Below are positions 5,958-14,534 of a stretch of DNA of 19,423 nucleotides, one piece after another. How positions within the stretch are numbered: the first letter of the stretch is position 1; every line of letters begins with the position of its first letter. The stretch comes from Thermodesulfatator sp. (GTDB lineage Bacteria; Desulfobacterota; Thermodesulfobacteria; Thermodesulfobacteriales; Thermodesulfobacteriaceae), in NCBI GenBank assembly GCA_003978075.1, contig QOAM01000037.1, positions 1-19,423 of the forward strand. The letters are read 5' to 3'. Below the pieces are notes generated by a model. That model searched no databases, was not told where the DNA came from, and was given only the letters and a program-made list of their open reading frames with translations. The translations under genes were made by a program, and so were the position numbers.

Positions 5958-8233
5958 GCGGTATCTGCGCAATCCCTATCTGGTGACCCCCTTTCTCCTG
6001 CTGGGAGTCATTCTGGGATTTCTGAGTTTCCGGAAGCTCCCCCTGAACCTCTTTCCGGACGTGAACTATCCGCGCCTCGCCGTGGTCCTGGTCTGGCCCG
6101 GGGCCTCGGCCGAGGACATGGCGGACAAGGTGGCCCGGCCGGTGGAAAAGGAACTCTCCACCCTGGACCTGGTGCGCAAGGTGGAGTCCTCCTCCCGGGA
6201 CGAGGTGGCCGCGGTCTCCGTGGAATTCGACTATAAGAAGGGGCTGGACTCTGCGGAGGTGGACGTCCAGGCCGCGCTTAACCGCATCTGGGCCTCCCTT
6301 CCCCGGGGGCTCCTTCCCCCGCGGATCTTTCGGGTGAGCGACGCCACGGTGCCGGCGGTGACCCTGGCCGTTTCTCCCAAACCGGGGAGCCATCTCGACC
6401 TGGCCAAGGTGCGCCAGATCGCGGACAACGAGCTGCGCGAGGCCCTCCTGCGCATTCCGGAGATCGCCCAGGCCGAGGTCTTCGGGGGTTATTTCCCGGA
6501 GGTGCGGATCGAGGTGGACCGCGACCGCCTCAAACGCTACGGTCTCACCCTGGCCCAGGTCCTCTCCGCGGTCTACGCCCAGAACCGTAACCTCCCCGCC
6601 GGGGTCATCTACCGCACCCGGGACCAGATCCTCATCAAGGTGGCCGGCGAGCGCCTGGAAAAACGCCGGCTCGAGGACCTGGTGGTGGCCGAAAGGGGCG
6701 GGGCGGAGATCCACCTCCGGGACGTGGCCCGGGTGCGCACTCTCCATCTCCGGGACCAACGAGATCTGGCTGGCGGACTTCGCCGGGACCTTCACCACGG
6801 TGATCGTCCTCATCCCCATCATGTTCATCGGAGGTTACGTGCAGCGGGTCCTGCGCCAGTTGACCGTGGTCTTAACCCTGGCCCTTCTGGCCTCCTACGT
6901 GGTCTCCACCACGGTGATCCCCCTCCTTTCCCAGTATCTCCTGAAACGGGCCGGGGAGTTCAACCTCCTTGAAAGAGTGATCTCACGCCTAAACCACCTT
7001 TTCCTTAACCCCCTTCAGGATTTCTTTGTGGGGCTTTTCCATACGGCCTCCCGCACCCCGCGGGTGCTCTGGATACCCCCGGCCATAATCCTTCTCCTGA
7101 TTTCCGTGCGGGTGGTCATGCCCCTTGCCGGCCGGGACCTTATGCCTCCCATGGATACGGGAATCATTAAGATCTCTTTTGAGACCCAACCCAATCTCTC
7201 CCTCAATCAGGTGGAGGCCATCGTAAGTCGCATGGAGGGGATCATCCGGAAAACCCCGGGCTATATCCGTATGGCCACCATGGTGGGAAGCGAGCCCGGG
7301 GTGATCAGCTTCGGGGCCGAACGCACCCCCCAGCAGGGGCTCATGACCGTGCACTTCGTGGACCGTTTCCACCGTCGGGAGACCATTTGGGAGATCGAGG
7401 AACACTTGCGCCGGGAGTTTTCCCGGATTCCCGGTCTCAAGTACGTTCACGTCTACGACTTTGGGGCCACCCCCTTCTCTTCCATTGCCGCCCCGGTGGA
7501 CGTGATGATCAGCGGGCCGGATGCCCGGGTGCTCGATCGTCTGGCCGGGGAGGTCAAGGCCCGGTTGCTTAAGGTGCGGGGGCTTACCACGGTCTCCCGC
7601 AGCTGGGACCTCGAAAAGCGCGAGGTCTGGGTGATTCTGGACCTCGAACGCCTGAAGCACTACGGGCTCACCCCTCTTGCGGTCTCCGAGGCCCTGCGGG
7701 CGGCCTTTTCCGGGGCCGTGGCCGGTATCCTGCGTGTCCCCGGGGAGGACGGCTACACCCTGCGGGTGCGCTCTAGTTCCCACCTTCCGGTCCTTCCTCA
7801 CCCCGGTGACCATCATGGTGGCCATTCCCCTTTCGCTCATCGGGGCCACCTGGGCGCTCCTCATCACGGGCAAGCACTTTTGCATGCCGGCCATGATGGG
7901 GATGATTTTTCTGGCGGGGATCGTGGTCAACAACTCCATCATTCTTATTGACTTCATTGAAAAGGCCCGGGCCGCGGGAAAGGACCGGCTTTCCGCCATC
8001 GAGGAGGCCATCCGGGTGCGCACCCGGCCCATCCTCATGACCGCCGCAGGGACCATCACCGGAATGCTTCCCATCGCCGCGGAAAGGGCCCTAGGGCTGG
8101 AGAGGCTCTCGCCGCTGGCGGTGGTGGCCATCGGGGGGCTTTTCGTCTCCACCCTCTCTTCTACGTGCCCCTCTTCTACACCCTGCTCGAGGATCTGCGA
8201 AATAGGCTACTAAAAAAGAACCTTGTTAAGTAA
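5944..8233 (+). pseudogene. Broken RND efflux pump permease with large deletions
   Basis: The start is a normal RND permease: ATG, TM1 (YLVTPFLLLGVILGFLSF), then PRLAVVLVWPGASAEDMADKV. At about 6745 the text jumps from the porter domain (HLRDVARV) into TM5 (GTNEIWLADFAGTF) with a frame change. About 160 residues are missing, covering TM2-TM4 and the aspartates of the proton relay. At about 7785 it jumps from the second porter region (GYTLRVR) to TM9 (FLTPVTIMVAIPLSLIG), with roughly 120-130 residues lost. A short out-of-frame deletion near 8155 separates GGLFVST from LFYVPLFYTLLEDL, which ends at 8231-8233. About 760 of the usual 1,020-1,040 residues remain. It cannot be an active pump. The family position (hydrophobe or metal exporter) is unclear. 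Confidence 0.92.
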
Positions 8234-8308
8234 TCTGGATTTCCCTCGGAGAAGACCTCCCCTTTGGCTGGGCATGTTATTTAAATCGAGTTGGAGTAGT
8301 TCGAGCTC

Positions 8309-8337
8309 TTGACAAAATCTGAGTTTATGGATTAAAC
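8309..8337 (+). promoter_or_regulatory. Possible promoter of the Rrf2-type regulator
   Basis: A consensus -35 TTGACA (8309-8314) is followed after 17 bases by TTAAAC (8332-8337), a weak -10. The transcription start would be near 8344, giving a leader of about 20 bases before ATG 8366. The stretch 8234-8365 has no gene. Confidence 0.5.
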
Positions 8338-8365
8338 TTCTCTCCAAATTATTGGGGGACCAGGA

Positions 8366-8806
8366 ATGAAGATCACGCAGGCCGAGGATTACGGGATCCG
8401 CTGTGTGCTTTATCTCTCCCGTCATCCGGATAAGGTCGTCCCCCGCTGGAAGGTGGCCCGGGCCATGAGTATCCCGGAGCCCTTTCTGGCTAAGATTACG
8501 CAAGACCTGGCCCGGGCGGGTATCGTCATCATTAGTCGGGGACGTCGTGGAGGTTATCGTCTGGCTGTTCCCCCGGAGGAGCTCACCCTTCTGCGGGTCT
8601 TAGAGGCCGTAAGCGGAGAGATCTTCCTGAGCCATTGCGTCCTAGCCCCGGAAAATTGCAAACGCTCCCCCCTCTGCCCGGTCCACCAGGTCTGGAAGGA
8701 GCTCCGGGATCTCCTCCGTCAAAAGCTGAATCAGATCACCTTCGCCGAGCTGGTAAAGCGTGAAAGCTGTCTCCTTGACAATCGGCGCAGCCGTCACCCA
8801 AAATAG
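8366..8806 (+). CDS. Rrf2-family Fe-S transcriptional regulator
   Basis: The 146-residue protein has the Rrf2 winged helix: ITQAEDYGIRCVLYLSRH, then IPEPFLAKITQDLARAGIV and the wing SRGRRGGYRLA. A cysteine cluster follows, HCVLAPENCKRSPLC (Cys91, Cys98, Cys104), spaced C-x6-C-x5-C, close to the iron-sulfur ligand spacing of IscR and NsrR. It probably senses NO, oxygen or cluster status through a Fe-S centre. The ribosome site is modest (GGGGGA, 8354-8359). It lies directly upstream of cydA in the same direction, so control of the bd oxidase is a natural hypothesis. The sequence is clean and full length. Confidence 0.9.
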   Translation: MKITQAEDYGIRCVLYLSRHPDKVVPRWKVARAMSIPEPFLAKITQDLARAGIVIISRGRRGGYRLAVPPEELTLLRVLEAVSGEIFLSHCVLAPENCKRSPLCPVHQVWKELRDLLRQKLNQITFAELVKRESCLLDNRRSRHPK

Positions 8807-8997
8807 TAACTATCAGAGATAAATGAGGGCTAAGGTGAAAGCCTTTAGAGGAAAGGACTTAGCCCAAGGCATCCTTTAGAATCCTCAAAGGGGGTGAAAA
8901 CCATGAAGGGCTGAAAAGAGATCTCAAATTTTTATGTTGAAAGTTTATCTCTTAGATTGACTTTAGACATTAAATTTAGACACGGGAGGTGACAAAA
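8807..8997 (+). promoter_or_regulatory. Structured leader upstream of cydA
   Basis: The 191-bp gap holds a nested hairpin. GGGCTAAG (8827-8834) pairs with CTTAGCCC (8858-8865), and inside it CCTTT pairs with AAAGG. A second CCTTT...AAAGG pairing is possible just downstream. Further on are an inverted repeat AAGAGAT/ATCTCTT (8916-8922, 8947-8953) and a direct repeat TTTAGACA (8962-8969, 8975-8982). TTAAAT at 8970-8975 resembles the -10 boxes used elsewhere in the window but has no matching -35, which would fit activator-dependent initiation. No known riboswitch is recognised. Confidence 0.45.
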
Positions 8998-10305
8998 ATG
9001 GATGTGGTCTGGGCTTCAAGGCTACAATTCGGAGCTGCGGCTTTTTTTCACTTCCTTTTCGTTCCTTTAACCTTAGGGCTTTCTCTTTTGACCGCCATCT
9101 ACGAGACCCTCTACCTGAAAAGTGGGGACGAGGACTACAAGCGCGCCGCCAAATTCTGGGGAAAGCTCTTTCTCATCAACTTTGCCTTAGGGGTAGTGAC
9201 CGGGATCACCCTGGAATTCCAGTTCGGAACCAACTGGCGTTATTACTCCGAATATGTAGGAGATATCTTCGGATCACTCCTGGCCATTGAGGCTACCCTG
9301 GCCTTCTTTCTGGAATCCACTTTTATCGCCGTCTGGGCCTTTGGCTGGAACCGGATCCCCCCAAAGTTGCACTGTCTGGCCATCTGGCTCACGGCTATTG
9401 CCTCCAACATCTCCGCCCTCTGGATCCTCATCGCCAACGGCTGGATGCAGCACCCTGTGGGTTATGTGCTGCGGAACGGTCGGGCCGAGCTCCAGAGCTT
9501 TGCCGCGGTCGTCTTCAACAAGTTCGCCTGGCTGGAGTTCCTGCACACGGTGCCCGCGGCCTACATCCTTTCGGGGATCTTCGTGCTGGGAATCTCGGCC
9601 TGGCACCTGAAGTACCGCCGAGAGGTGGCCTTTTTTAAAAAGAGCTTCCGGGTGGCGGCTCTCTGGACCCTGATCTTCAGCCTCTTCGTGCTGGTGGAAG
9701 GACACCTGCACGGCACGGAGGTGGCCCACACCCAGCCCACCAAGCTCGCGGCCATGGAGGCCCTCTGGGAGACCCAGAAAGGGGCACCCTGGACCATCTT
9801 CGCCATCCCGGATCCGGCCCACGAGCGCAATGTGGTGGAGATCAAGATCCCCAAACTCTTAAGTCTCCTGGCCTTTCACTCTACCGGGGCCGAAGTGAAG
9901 GGGCTCAAGGCCTTTGCCCCGGAGGAGCGCCCCCCGGTGGGCCTTACCTTCTGGAGCTTTCGTATCATGGTCCTCCTGGGCCTCTGGTTCGTGCTTCTTG
10001 CCCTCTGGGCCTTTAAGGAACGGGAACAGCCCGAGGCCTCGCCCTGGCTCCTGCGGGCCCTCATCTGGTCCATCCCCCTTCCTTACCTTGCTATAGAAGC
10101 CGGCTGGATGGTGGCCGAGGTGGGACGGCAGCCCTGGATCGTTTACGGGATGATGAAGACCGCACAGGCGGTCTCGCCCATTTCTCCCCTGCAGGTGGGG
10201 GCGACGCTGGCGGCCTTCCTGGTCTTTTACACCGTGCTTGGTGTGATCGACTTCTGGTTGCTGGCCCATTATGCCCGCAAGGGGCCGGAGCCGGTGTCTG
10301 CTTAA
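8998..10305 (+). CDS. cydA: Cytochrome bd quinol oxidase subunit I
   Basis: CydA oxidises membrane quinol and reduces O2 to water through hemes b558, b595 and d. The ATG at 8998 is chosen because GGGAGGTGA (8984-8992) is its ribosome site; the in-frame GTG at 8989 lies within it. In the 435-residue product the heme and proton residues are visible: His18, Glu98 and Glu106 in the AIEATLAFFLES helix, His183 and GWMVAEVGRQPW near residues 370-380. The quinone loop has HTQPTKLAAMEALWET (Lys249, Glu254) and is short, so this is the short-Q-loop subfamily. There are nine or so membrane segments. It forms an operon with cydB 24 bases downstream. In an anaerobe it would serve oxygen defence or microaerobic respiration. 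Confidence 0.97.
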   Translation: MDVVWASRLQFGAAAFFHFLFVPLTLGLSLLTAIYETLYLKSGDEDYKRAAKFWGKLFLINFALGVVTGITLEFQFGTNWRYYSEYVGDIFGSLLAIEATLAFFLESTFIAVWAFGWNRIPPKLHCLAIWLTAIASNISALWILIANGWMQHPVGYVLRNGRAELQSFAAVVFNKFAWLEFLHTVPAAYILSGIFVLGISAWHLKYRREVAFFKKSFRVAALWTLIFSLFVLVEGHLHGTEVAHTQPTKLAAMEALWETQKGAPWTIFAIPDPAHERNVVEIKIPKLLSLLAFHSTGAEVKGLKAFAPEERPPVGLTFWSFRIMVLLGLWFVLLALWAFKEREQPEASPWLLRALIWSIPLPYLAIEAGWMVAEVGRQPWIVYGMMKTAQAVSPISPLQVGATLAAFLVFYTVLGVIDFWLLAHYARKGPEPVSA

Positions 10306-10329
10306 ATTTCCGAAAAGGAGGGATGAGCC

Positions 10330-11376
10330 ATGGAACACAATGTCTTCCAAGTTATATGGTTTGTGCTCTGGGGAGTACTCTGGGCGGTCTATTTTGTCCT
10401 GGACGGGTTCGATCTCGGGGCAGGGATCCTCTCCTTCTGCGTGGCCAAAGACGAGACCGAACGCCGGGCCATTTATCAGGCCATCGGCCCCTTCTGGGAC
10501 GGCAACGAGGTCTGGCTGATCACTGCTGGCGGGGCCACCTTCGCCGCCTTTCCCAAGACCTATGCCGTGATGTTTAGCGGGCTCTACACCGCTCTTTTTC
10601 TCCTGCTCTTTTCCCTAATTGTCCGGGGCGTGGCCATCGAATTTCGGGAGAAGGTGTCTGGAGAGGGCTGGCGCCGCTTCTGGGACTTCCTCTTCTGGGT
10701 CTCCTCCATGGTGGCCACCCTCATCCTGGGTGTGGCCTTCGGTAACATCTTTCTGGGGCTTCCCATCGACGCCCAGGGATTGTTTCACGGAACCTTCTTC
10801 TCGCTCCTCCATCCTTACGCCCTGCTGGTGGGGGCCTTCTTCATCCTGGCCTTCTCCGTCCACGGGGCCTGCTGGCTGTCCTTTCGCGTGGACGACGAAT
10901 TTCCGGAGCTCAAGGCCCGCCTCCTGAGGGACGCCAAGATCCTCTGGGTCTGGGAAGCCGTGGTAGCGGTGGCGGTGCTCCTCTTCTCCCTGAAACTCAC
11001 CCCCCTGTGGGGCAACTACCTCAAGGCCCCGGTGCTGGTGATCTTTCCCTTGGTGGCGGTGGTGGGGTTGCTTTTCGTGCCCTACTTCCTCAACGAGGAC
11101 CGTCCTCTGGCGGCCTTCTTCTCCTCCGGGGCAGCCATCTTGGGGGTCACCGCCTGGGGAGTAGCCGGGCTCTTTCCCAACCTCTTCCCCTCCCGTCTCA
11201 ACCCTGCCTGGTCACTGACCATCTACAACAGTTCTTCCAGCCCTCTCACCCTGAAGATCATGACCGTGGTGGCCCTCATCTTCGTGCCCATCGTCCTGCT
11301 CTACACCCTCTGGGCCTACCGGACCTTCTCCTACCGCCTTAGCCGAAAGGAGCTGCTTTACGGCGAGGGCTATTGA
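10330..11376 (+). CDS. cydB: Cytochrome bd quinol oxidase subunit II
   Basis: The 348-residue, mostly hydrophobic protein matches CydB along its full length. The N-terminus has the family signature VLWAVYFVLDGFDLGAGIL and then AIGPFWDGNEVWLITAGGATFAAFPKTYA. Later membrane segments include LHPYALLVGAFFILAFSVHGA, and the C-terminal part has the NSSSSPLTLKIM motif. CydB is the heterodimer partner of CydA and stabilises the heme-bearing subunit. An AGGAGG-type ribosome site (10317-10322) precedes the ATG. No cydX-like small subunit and no cydCD genes follow; a terminator hairpin closes the operon. Confidence 0.97.
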   Translation: MEHNVFQVIWFVLWGVLWAVYFVLDGFDLGAGILSFCVAKDETERRAIYQAIGPFWDGNEVWLITAGGATFAAFPKTYAVMFSGLYTALFLLLFSLIVRGVAIEFREKVSGEGWRRFWDFLFWVSSMVATLILGVAFGNIFLGLPIDAQGLFHGTFFSLLHPYALLVGAFFILAFSVHGACWLSFRVDDEFPELKARLLRDAKILWVWEAVVAVAVLLFSLKLTPLWGNYLKAPVLVIFPLVAVVGLLFVPYFLNEDRPLAAFFSSGAAILGVTAWGVAGLFPNLFPSRLNPAWSLTIYNSSSSPLTLKIMTVVALIFVPIVLLYTLWAYRTFSYRLSRKELLYGEGY

Positions 11377-11388
11377 GGAATTCCTCTC

Positions 11389-11419
11389 GGGGCGCCCTTG
11401 ACAAGAGGGGCGCCCCTTT
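11389..11419 (+). terminator. Rho-independent-type terminator after cydB
   Basis: GGGGCGCCC (11389-11397) pairs perfectly with GGGCGCCCC (11408-11416), a nine-base all-GC stem with a ten-base loop, followed by TTT and, a little later, a run of five T. The T tract is short, but position just after the cydB stop and the very stable stem support termination. The loop contains TTGACA (11398-11403). Confidence 0.75.
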
Positions 11420-11496
11420 GCTAAGGTTTTTCTAAGAGCAGGGTTCTCTTTTCCCCTCCGGGGTATCCAAAAAATTCCCAGAAGACGGAGAGACTC

Positions 11497-12801
11497 ATGT
11501 CGCAAGAGGTTTTACCCAGAGAGGAGGTTTTTACCCAAGAAATCGAGGTCTTGGAGCTTTCCGAGCTGCGGCGGAGGCCCATTAGCGAGTTGGCAGAGCT
11601 GGCCCTGGCCTACGGGGTGGAAAACGCCGGAGAGCTACGCAAGCAGGAGCTGGTCTCGGCCATCGTCCGGGCCCATTTGGAAAAGGGGGGCGAGGTCCGG
11701 GCCGAAGGGGTCCTGGAGGTCCTGCCGGAGGGCTTCGGCTTTCTGCGTTTCCCGGACTACAGCTATCTCCCCGGCCCGGAAGACATCTATGTCTCTCCCT
11801 CCCAGATACGCCGTTTCGGCCTGCGCACCGGGGATACCATCACGGGGTTCATCCGTCCGCCCAAGGAAGGAGAGAAATACTTTGCTCTCCTCAAGATCGA
11901 GCGGATCAATTTTCAAAGTCCGGAGAAGGCCCGTCTACGGATTCCCTTTGACCAGCTTACCCCCATCTATCCCAACCAATGGCTGCGGCTGGAGACCGAT
12001 CCGGACAACCTTTCCACCCGTATTGTGGACCTCTTCTGCCCCATCGGGAAGGGTCAGCGGGGGCTGATTGTGGCCCCCCCACGCACGGGAAAGACCATGC
12101 TCCTTCAGAACATCGCCAACGGCATCGCCCGCAATTACCCGGAGGTTTATCTTATCATCCTTCTCATCGACGAACGACCGGAGGAAGTGACCGACATGGA
12201 AAGGAACGTGCCGGCAGCGGAGGTCATCAGCTCCACCTTCGACGAGCCCCCCCAGCGGCACACCCAGGTGGCGGAGATCGTGGTAGAGCGGGCCAAGCGG
12301 CTGGTGGAATACGGCTACGATGTGGTCATCCTGCTCGACAGCCTCACCCGCCTGGCCCGGGCCTACAATACGGTGGTGCCCTCCTCGGGAAAACTCCTTT
12401 CCGGGGGCATCGATGCCCACGCCCTGCACAAGCCCAAGCGCTTTTTCGGGGCAGCCCGCAACATCGAGGAGGGAGGGAGTCTCACCATCATTGCCACCTG
12501 CCTCATCGATACCGGGAGCCGCATGGACGAGGTCATCTTTGAAGAGTTTAAGGGCACCGGCAACCTGGAGATCCACCTCGACCGGCGCCTGGCTGATCGG
12601 CGGGTCTGGCCAGCCATCAACATCCATCTCAGCGGCACCCGCAAGGAAGAACTCCTCCTCCCGCCGGAGATCCTCCACCGGGTCTGGCTCCTGCGCAAGG
12701 TGCTCTCCCCCCTCAACCCCGTGGACTGCATGGAATTCCTGCTAGACAAAATGAAAGACACCCGGAGCAACGCCGAGTTTCTGGCCTCCATGAATCAGTA
12801 A
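11497..12801 (+). CDS. rho: Transcription termination factor Rho
   Basis: Rho is a hexameric RNA-dependent ATPase that ends untranslated transcripts. The 434-residue product has the N-terminal helical Rho_N part (LSELRRRPISELAELALAYG), the cold-shock-like RNA-binding fold (EGFGFLRFPDYSYLPGPEDIYVSPSQIRRF), and the ATPase core. Walker A is GLIVAPPRTGKT (residues 189-200), where many Rho proteins have APPKAGKT. Walker B is DVVILLDSLTRLARAYN. The Q loop SSGKLLSGG and R loop GSRMDEVIFEEFKGTGN are intact. There is no large insertion in the RNA-binding domain. GGAGAG precedes the ATG by five bases. It leads a run of translation-related genes (rpmE, prfA). Confidence 0.97.
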   Translation: MSQEVLPREEVFTQEIEVLELSELRRRPISELAELALAYGVENAGELRKQELVSAIVRAHLEKGGEVRAEGVLEVLPEGFGFLRFPDYSYLPGPEDIYVSPSQIRRFGLRTGDTITGFIRPPKEGEKYFALLKIERINFQSPEKARLRIPFDQLTPIYPNQWLRLETDPDNLSTRIVDLFCPIGKGQRGLIVAPPRTGKTMLLQNIANGIARNYPEVYLIILLIDERPEEVTDMERNVPAAEVISSTFDEPPQRHTQVAEIVVERAKRLVEYGYDVVILLDSLTRLARAYNTVVPSSGKLLSGGIDAHALHKPKRFFGAARNIEEGGSLTIIATCLIDTGSRMDEVIFEEFKGTGNLEIHLDRRLADRRVWPAINIHLSGTRKEELLLPPEILHRVWLLRKVLSPLNPVDCMEFLLDKMKDTRSNAEFLASMNQ

Positions 12802-12809
12802 AGTCTTCC

Positions 12810-12838
12810 TTGAAAAGGCCCCGAAGAAGGATTTAAAT
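12810..12838 (+). promoter_or_regulatory. Promoter of rpmE-prfA
   Basis: TTGAAA (12810-12815) and TTAAAT (12833-12838) are separated by exactly 17 bases, shortly after the rho stop. The -10 matches the TTAAAT used by the AAA ATPase gene. The start would fall near 12845, just ahead of the strong AGGAGGTGG ribosome site. Confidence 0.55.
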
Positions 12839-12864
12839 TGCTTTAAAGAGAGGAGGTGGTGGAG

Positions 12865-13086
12865 ATGAAAAAGGGGATCCATCCTAAGTACTATCCGGAG
12901 GCCGTGGTGCGTTGCGCCTGCGGCAACGAATTTACCGTGGGGGCCACTAAGCCGGAGATCCGGGTGGAGGTCTGCTCCAAGTGTCACCCCTTTTTCACCG
13001 GGGAGCAGCGTTTTGTGGACACGGAAGGAAGAGTGGAAAAGTTTATGAAAAAATATGCCGAATTTTATAAAAAACAATCCTCGTAA
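12865..13086 (+). CDS. rpmE: 50S ribosomal protein L31, zinc-binding type
   Basis: The 73-residue protein is a standard L31 (MKKGIHPKYYPEAVVRCACG). It carries four zinc-ligand cysteines (Cys17, Cys19, Cys37, Cys40), so it is the zinc-containing C+ form. L31 joins the large-subunit central protuberance and bridges to the small subunit. ATG 12865 is chosen because AGGAGGTGG (12851-12859) is its ribosome site; the upstream in-frame GTG at 12856 falls inside that site. It is followed three bases later by prfA, a common bacterial pairing. Confidence 0.97.
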   Translation: MKKGIHPKYYPEAVVRCACGNEFTVGATKPEIRVEVCSKCHPFFTGEQRFVDTEGRVEKFMKKYAEFYKKQSS

Positions 13087-13089
13087 GCC

Positions 13090-14196
13090 ATGGCTCTGGC
13101 GGAACTTTATCTTTCCCGGCTGGCCGAGGTAGAGCGGCGCTACGAGGAGCTTTCGCGCCGCCTTTCCGAGCCTGAGGCCCTGGCGGATCGGAAGCGCTAT
13201 GCGGCCTTGGCCCGCGAGCACGCGGAGTTGGAGCGTATCGTGGAGGTCTATCGGGAATACCGGCGGGTCCTCCGGGAAATAGAAGAGAACAAGGAGCTCT
13301 TGGAGGAGGGGGATGAGGAGTTGCGGGAGCTGGCCCGGGAGGAGCTAAAAGAGTTGGAAGGGCGGGCCGAGGCCCTGGAAAAGGAGATCCCTTTTCTCCT
13401 TCTGCCCCGGGATCCCCACGACGAGAGGGATGTCATCTTGGAGATTCGGGCCGGGGCCGGAGGGGAAGAGGCTGCGCTTTTTGCCGCGGATCTCCTGCGC
13501 ATGTACGCCCGCTATGCGGAGCGGAAGGGCTGGCGTTTGGAGGTCCTCTCGGCAAACGAGACCGGATTAGGAGGCTTTAAGGAGGTTATCGCTCGGGTAG
13601 AGGGCAAGGGGGCTTACAGCCGGCTGAAGTATGAAAGCGGGGTCCACCGGGTGCAACGCATCCCGGTCACGGAATCCGGAGGGCGGATCCACACCTCTAC
13701 GGTTACCGTGGCCGTGTTGCCGGAGGCCGACGAGGTGGAGGTGGAGATTCGGCCGGAGGAATTGCGGGTGGAGACCATGCGGGCCTCGGGCCACGGAGGC
13801 CAGCATGTCAACCGCACGGAGAGCGCGGTGCGCATCACGCATCTGCCCACGGGGATCACCGTCTATTGCGCCAACGAACGCAGTCAACACCAGAACCGGG
13901 CCACGGCGCTCAAGATTCTGCGGGCTCGTCTTTACGAGAAGGCCCAGCGCGAACAGCAGGAGAGGATCCAGGCCGAGCGCCGCAGCCAGGTGGGCACCGG
14001 GGAACGCAGTGAACGCATTCGGACCTACAACTTTCCCCAAAATCGGGTCACGGATCATCGTATAGGTCTCACCCTTTACCGGCTAGAGGAAGTGCTCGAC
14101 GGGGACCTCGACGAATTTATCGACGCCCTCATCACCCACTTCCGCACCGAGGCCCTCAAGCGGGAGGAAGAGACCCTCTTGCGGGAGGCCGCATGA
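13090..14196 (+). CDS. prfA: Peptide chain release factor 1
   Basis: RF1 reads UAA and UAG stop codons and triggers peptide release. The 368-residue product has the long N-terminal coiled part rich in Glu and Arg, RAGAGGEEAALFA, then HRVQRIPVTESGGRIHTSTVTVAVLPE. The tripeptide Pro-Val-Thr (192-194) holds the place of the RF1 PxT anticodon motif, and RF2's SPF is absent, so RF1 is clear. The GGQ catalytic motif is at about 236-238 (SGHGGQHVNRTESAVRITH). It lies three bases after rpmE, and the downstream gene's ATG overlaps its stop (ATGA). No separate prmC methyltransferase follows, although that gene often does. Confidence 0.97.
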   Translation: MALAELYLSRLAEVERRYEELSRRLSEPEALADRKRYAALAREHAELERIVEVYREYRRVLREIEENKELLEEGDEELRELAREELKELEGRAEALEKEIPFLLLPRDPHDERDVILEIRAGAGGEEAALFAADLLRMYARYAERKGWRLEVLSANETGLGGFKEVIARVEGKGAYSRLKYESGVHRVQRIPVTESGGRIHTSTVTVAVLPEADEVEVEIRPEELRVETMRASGHGGQHVNRTESAVRITHLPTGITVYCANERSQHQNRATALKILRARLYEKAQREQQERIQAERRSQVGTGERSERIRTYNFPQNRVTDHRIGLTLYRLEEVLDGDLDEFIDALITHFRTEALKREEETLLREAA

Positions 14197-14534
14197 TCGA
14201 GAGCTACCGTTTTGGGGAGATGGTGGTCTCCGGGCGGGCCTATCGAAAAGATCTCAAGATCATTGAGGGACGAGTGGTGCCGAACTGGTGGAGAAAGGAG
14301 GGGCATCTCCTGCAGCCCGAGGATCTGGAAGAGGTCTGGGCTGCGCGTCCGGAGATCCTCGTAGTGGGGACCGGGGCCTCGGGGGTGATGCGGGTGGATC
14401 CCCGGGTAAGAGAGAAGGCCCAGAGCTTGGGCATCCAGCTAGAGGCCTACCCCACGGCCCGGGCCGCGGAAAGGTTCAATGAGCTCTTCTCTCAGGGGCG
14501 CCGCGTGGCCGGGGCCTTTCACCTCACCTGCTGA
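14193..14534 (+). CDS. Mth938/NDUFAF3-like domain protein (DUF498)
   Basis: The 113-residue protein matches the small Mth938-like fold shared by archaeal Mth938 and mitochondrial NDUFAF3. It reads SYRFGEMVVSGRAYRKDLKI early, then a WW pair in VPNWWRKEGH, the central loop PEILVVGTGASGVMRVDP, and AYPTARAAERFNELFSQGRRVAGAFHLTC at the end. The biochemical role in bacteria is unknown; the family is linked to complex I assembly in eukaryotes, but there is no nuo gene here. Its start overlaps the prfA stop, so the two are translationally coupled. Its end overlaps the converging HU-like gene by 16 bp. Confidence 0.88.
   Translation: MIESYRFGEMVVSGRAYRKDLKIIEGRVVPNWWRKEGHLLQPEDLEEVWAARPEILVVGTGASGVMRVDPRVREKAQSLGIQLEAYPTARAAERFNELFSQGRRVAGAFHLTC

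Noticed and set aside
5536..6828. 430-codon minus-strand open frame
   Set aside because: Shadow of the adaptor and RND coding strand; Pro/Gly/His-rich and without domain features.
6989..8152. 387-codon minus-strand open frame
   Set aside because: Antisense to clear RND membrane segments; no independent support.
8989..8997. GTG 8989 as cydA start
   Set aside because: It lies within the ribosome site GGGAGGTGA that serves ATG 8998.
8807..8997. FNR- or CRP-type site before cydA
   Set aside because: No TTGAT-N4-ATCAA or TGTGA-N6-TCACA arrangement was found.
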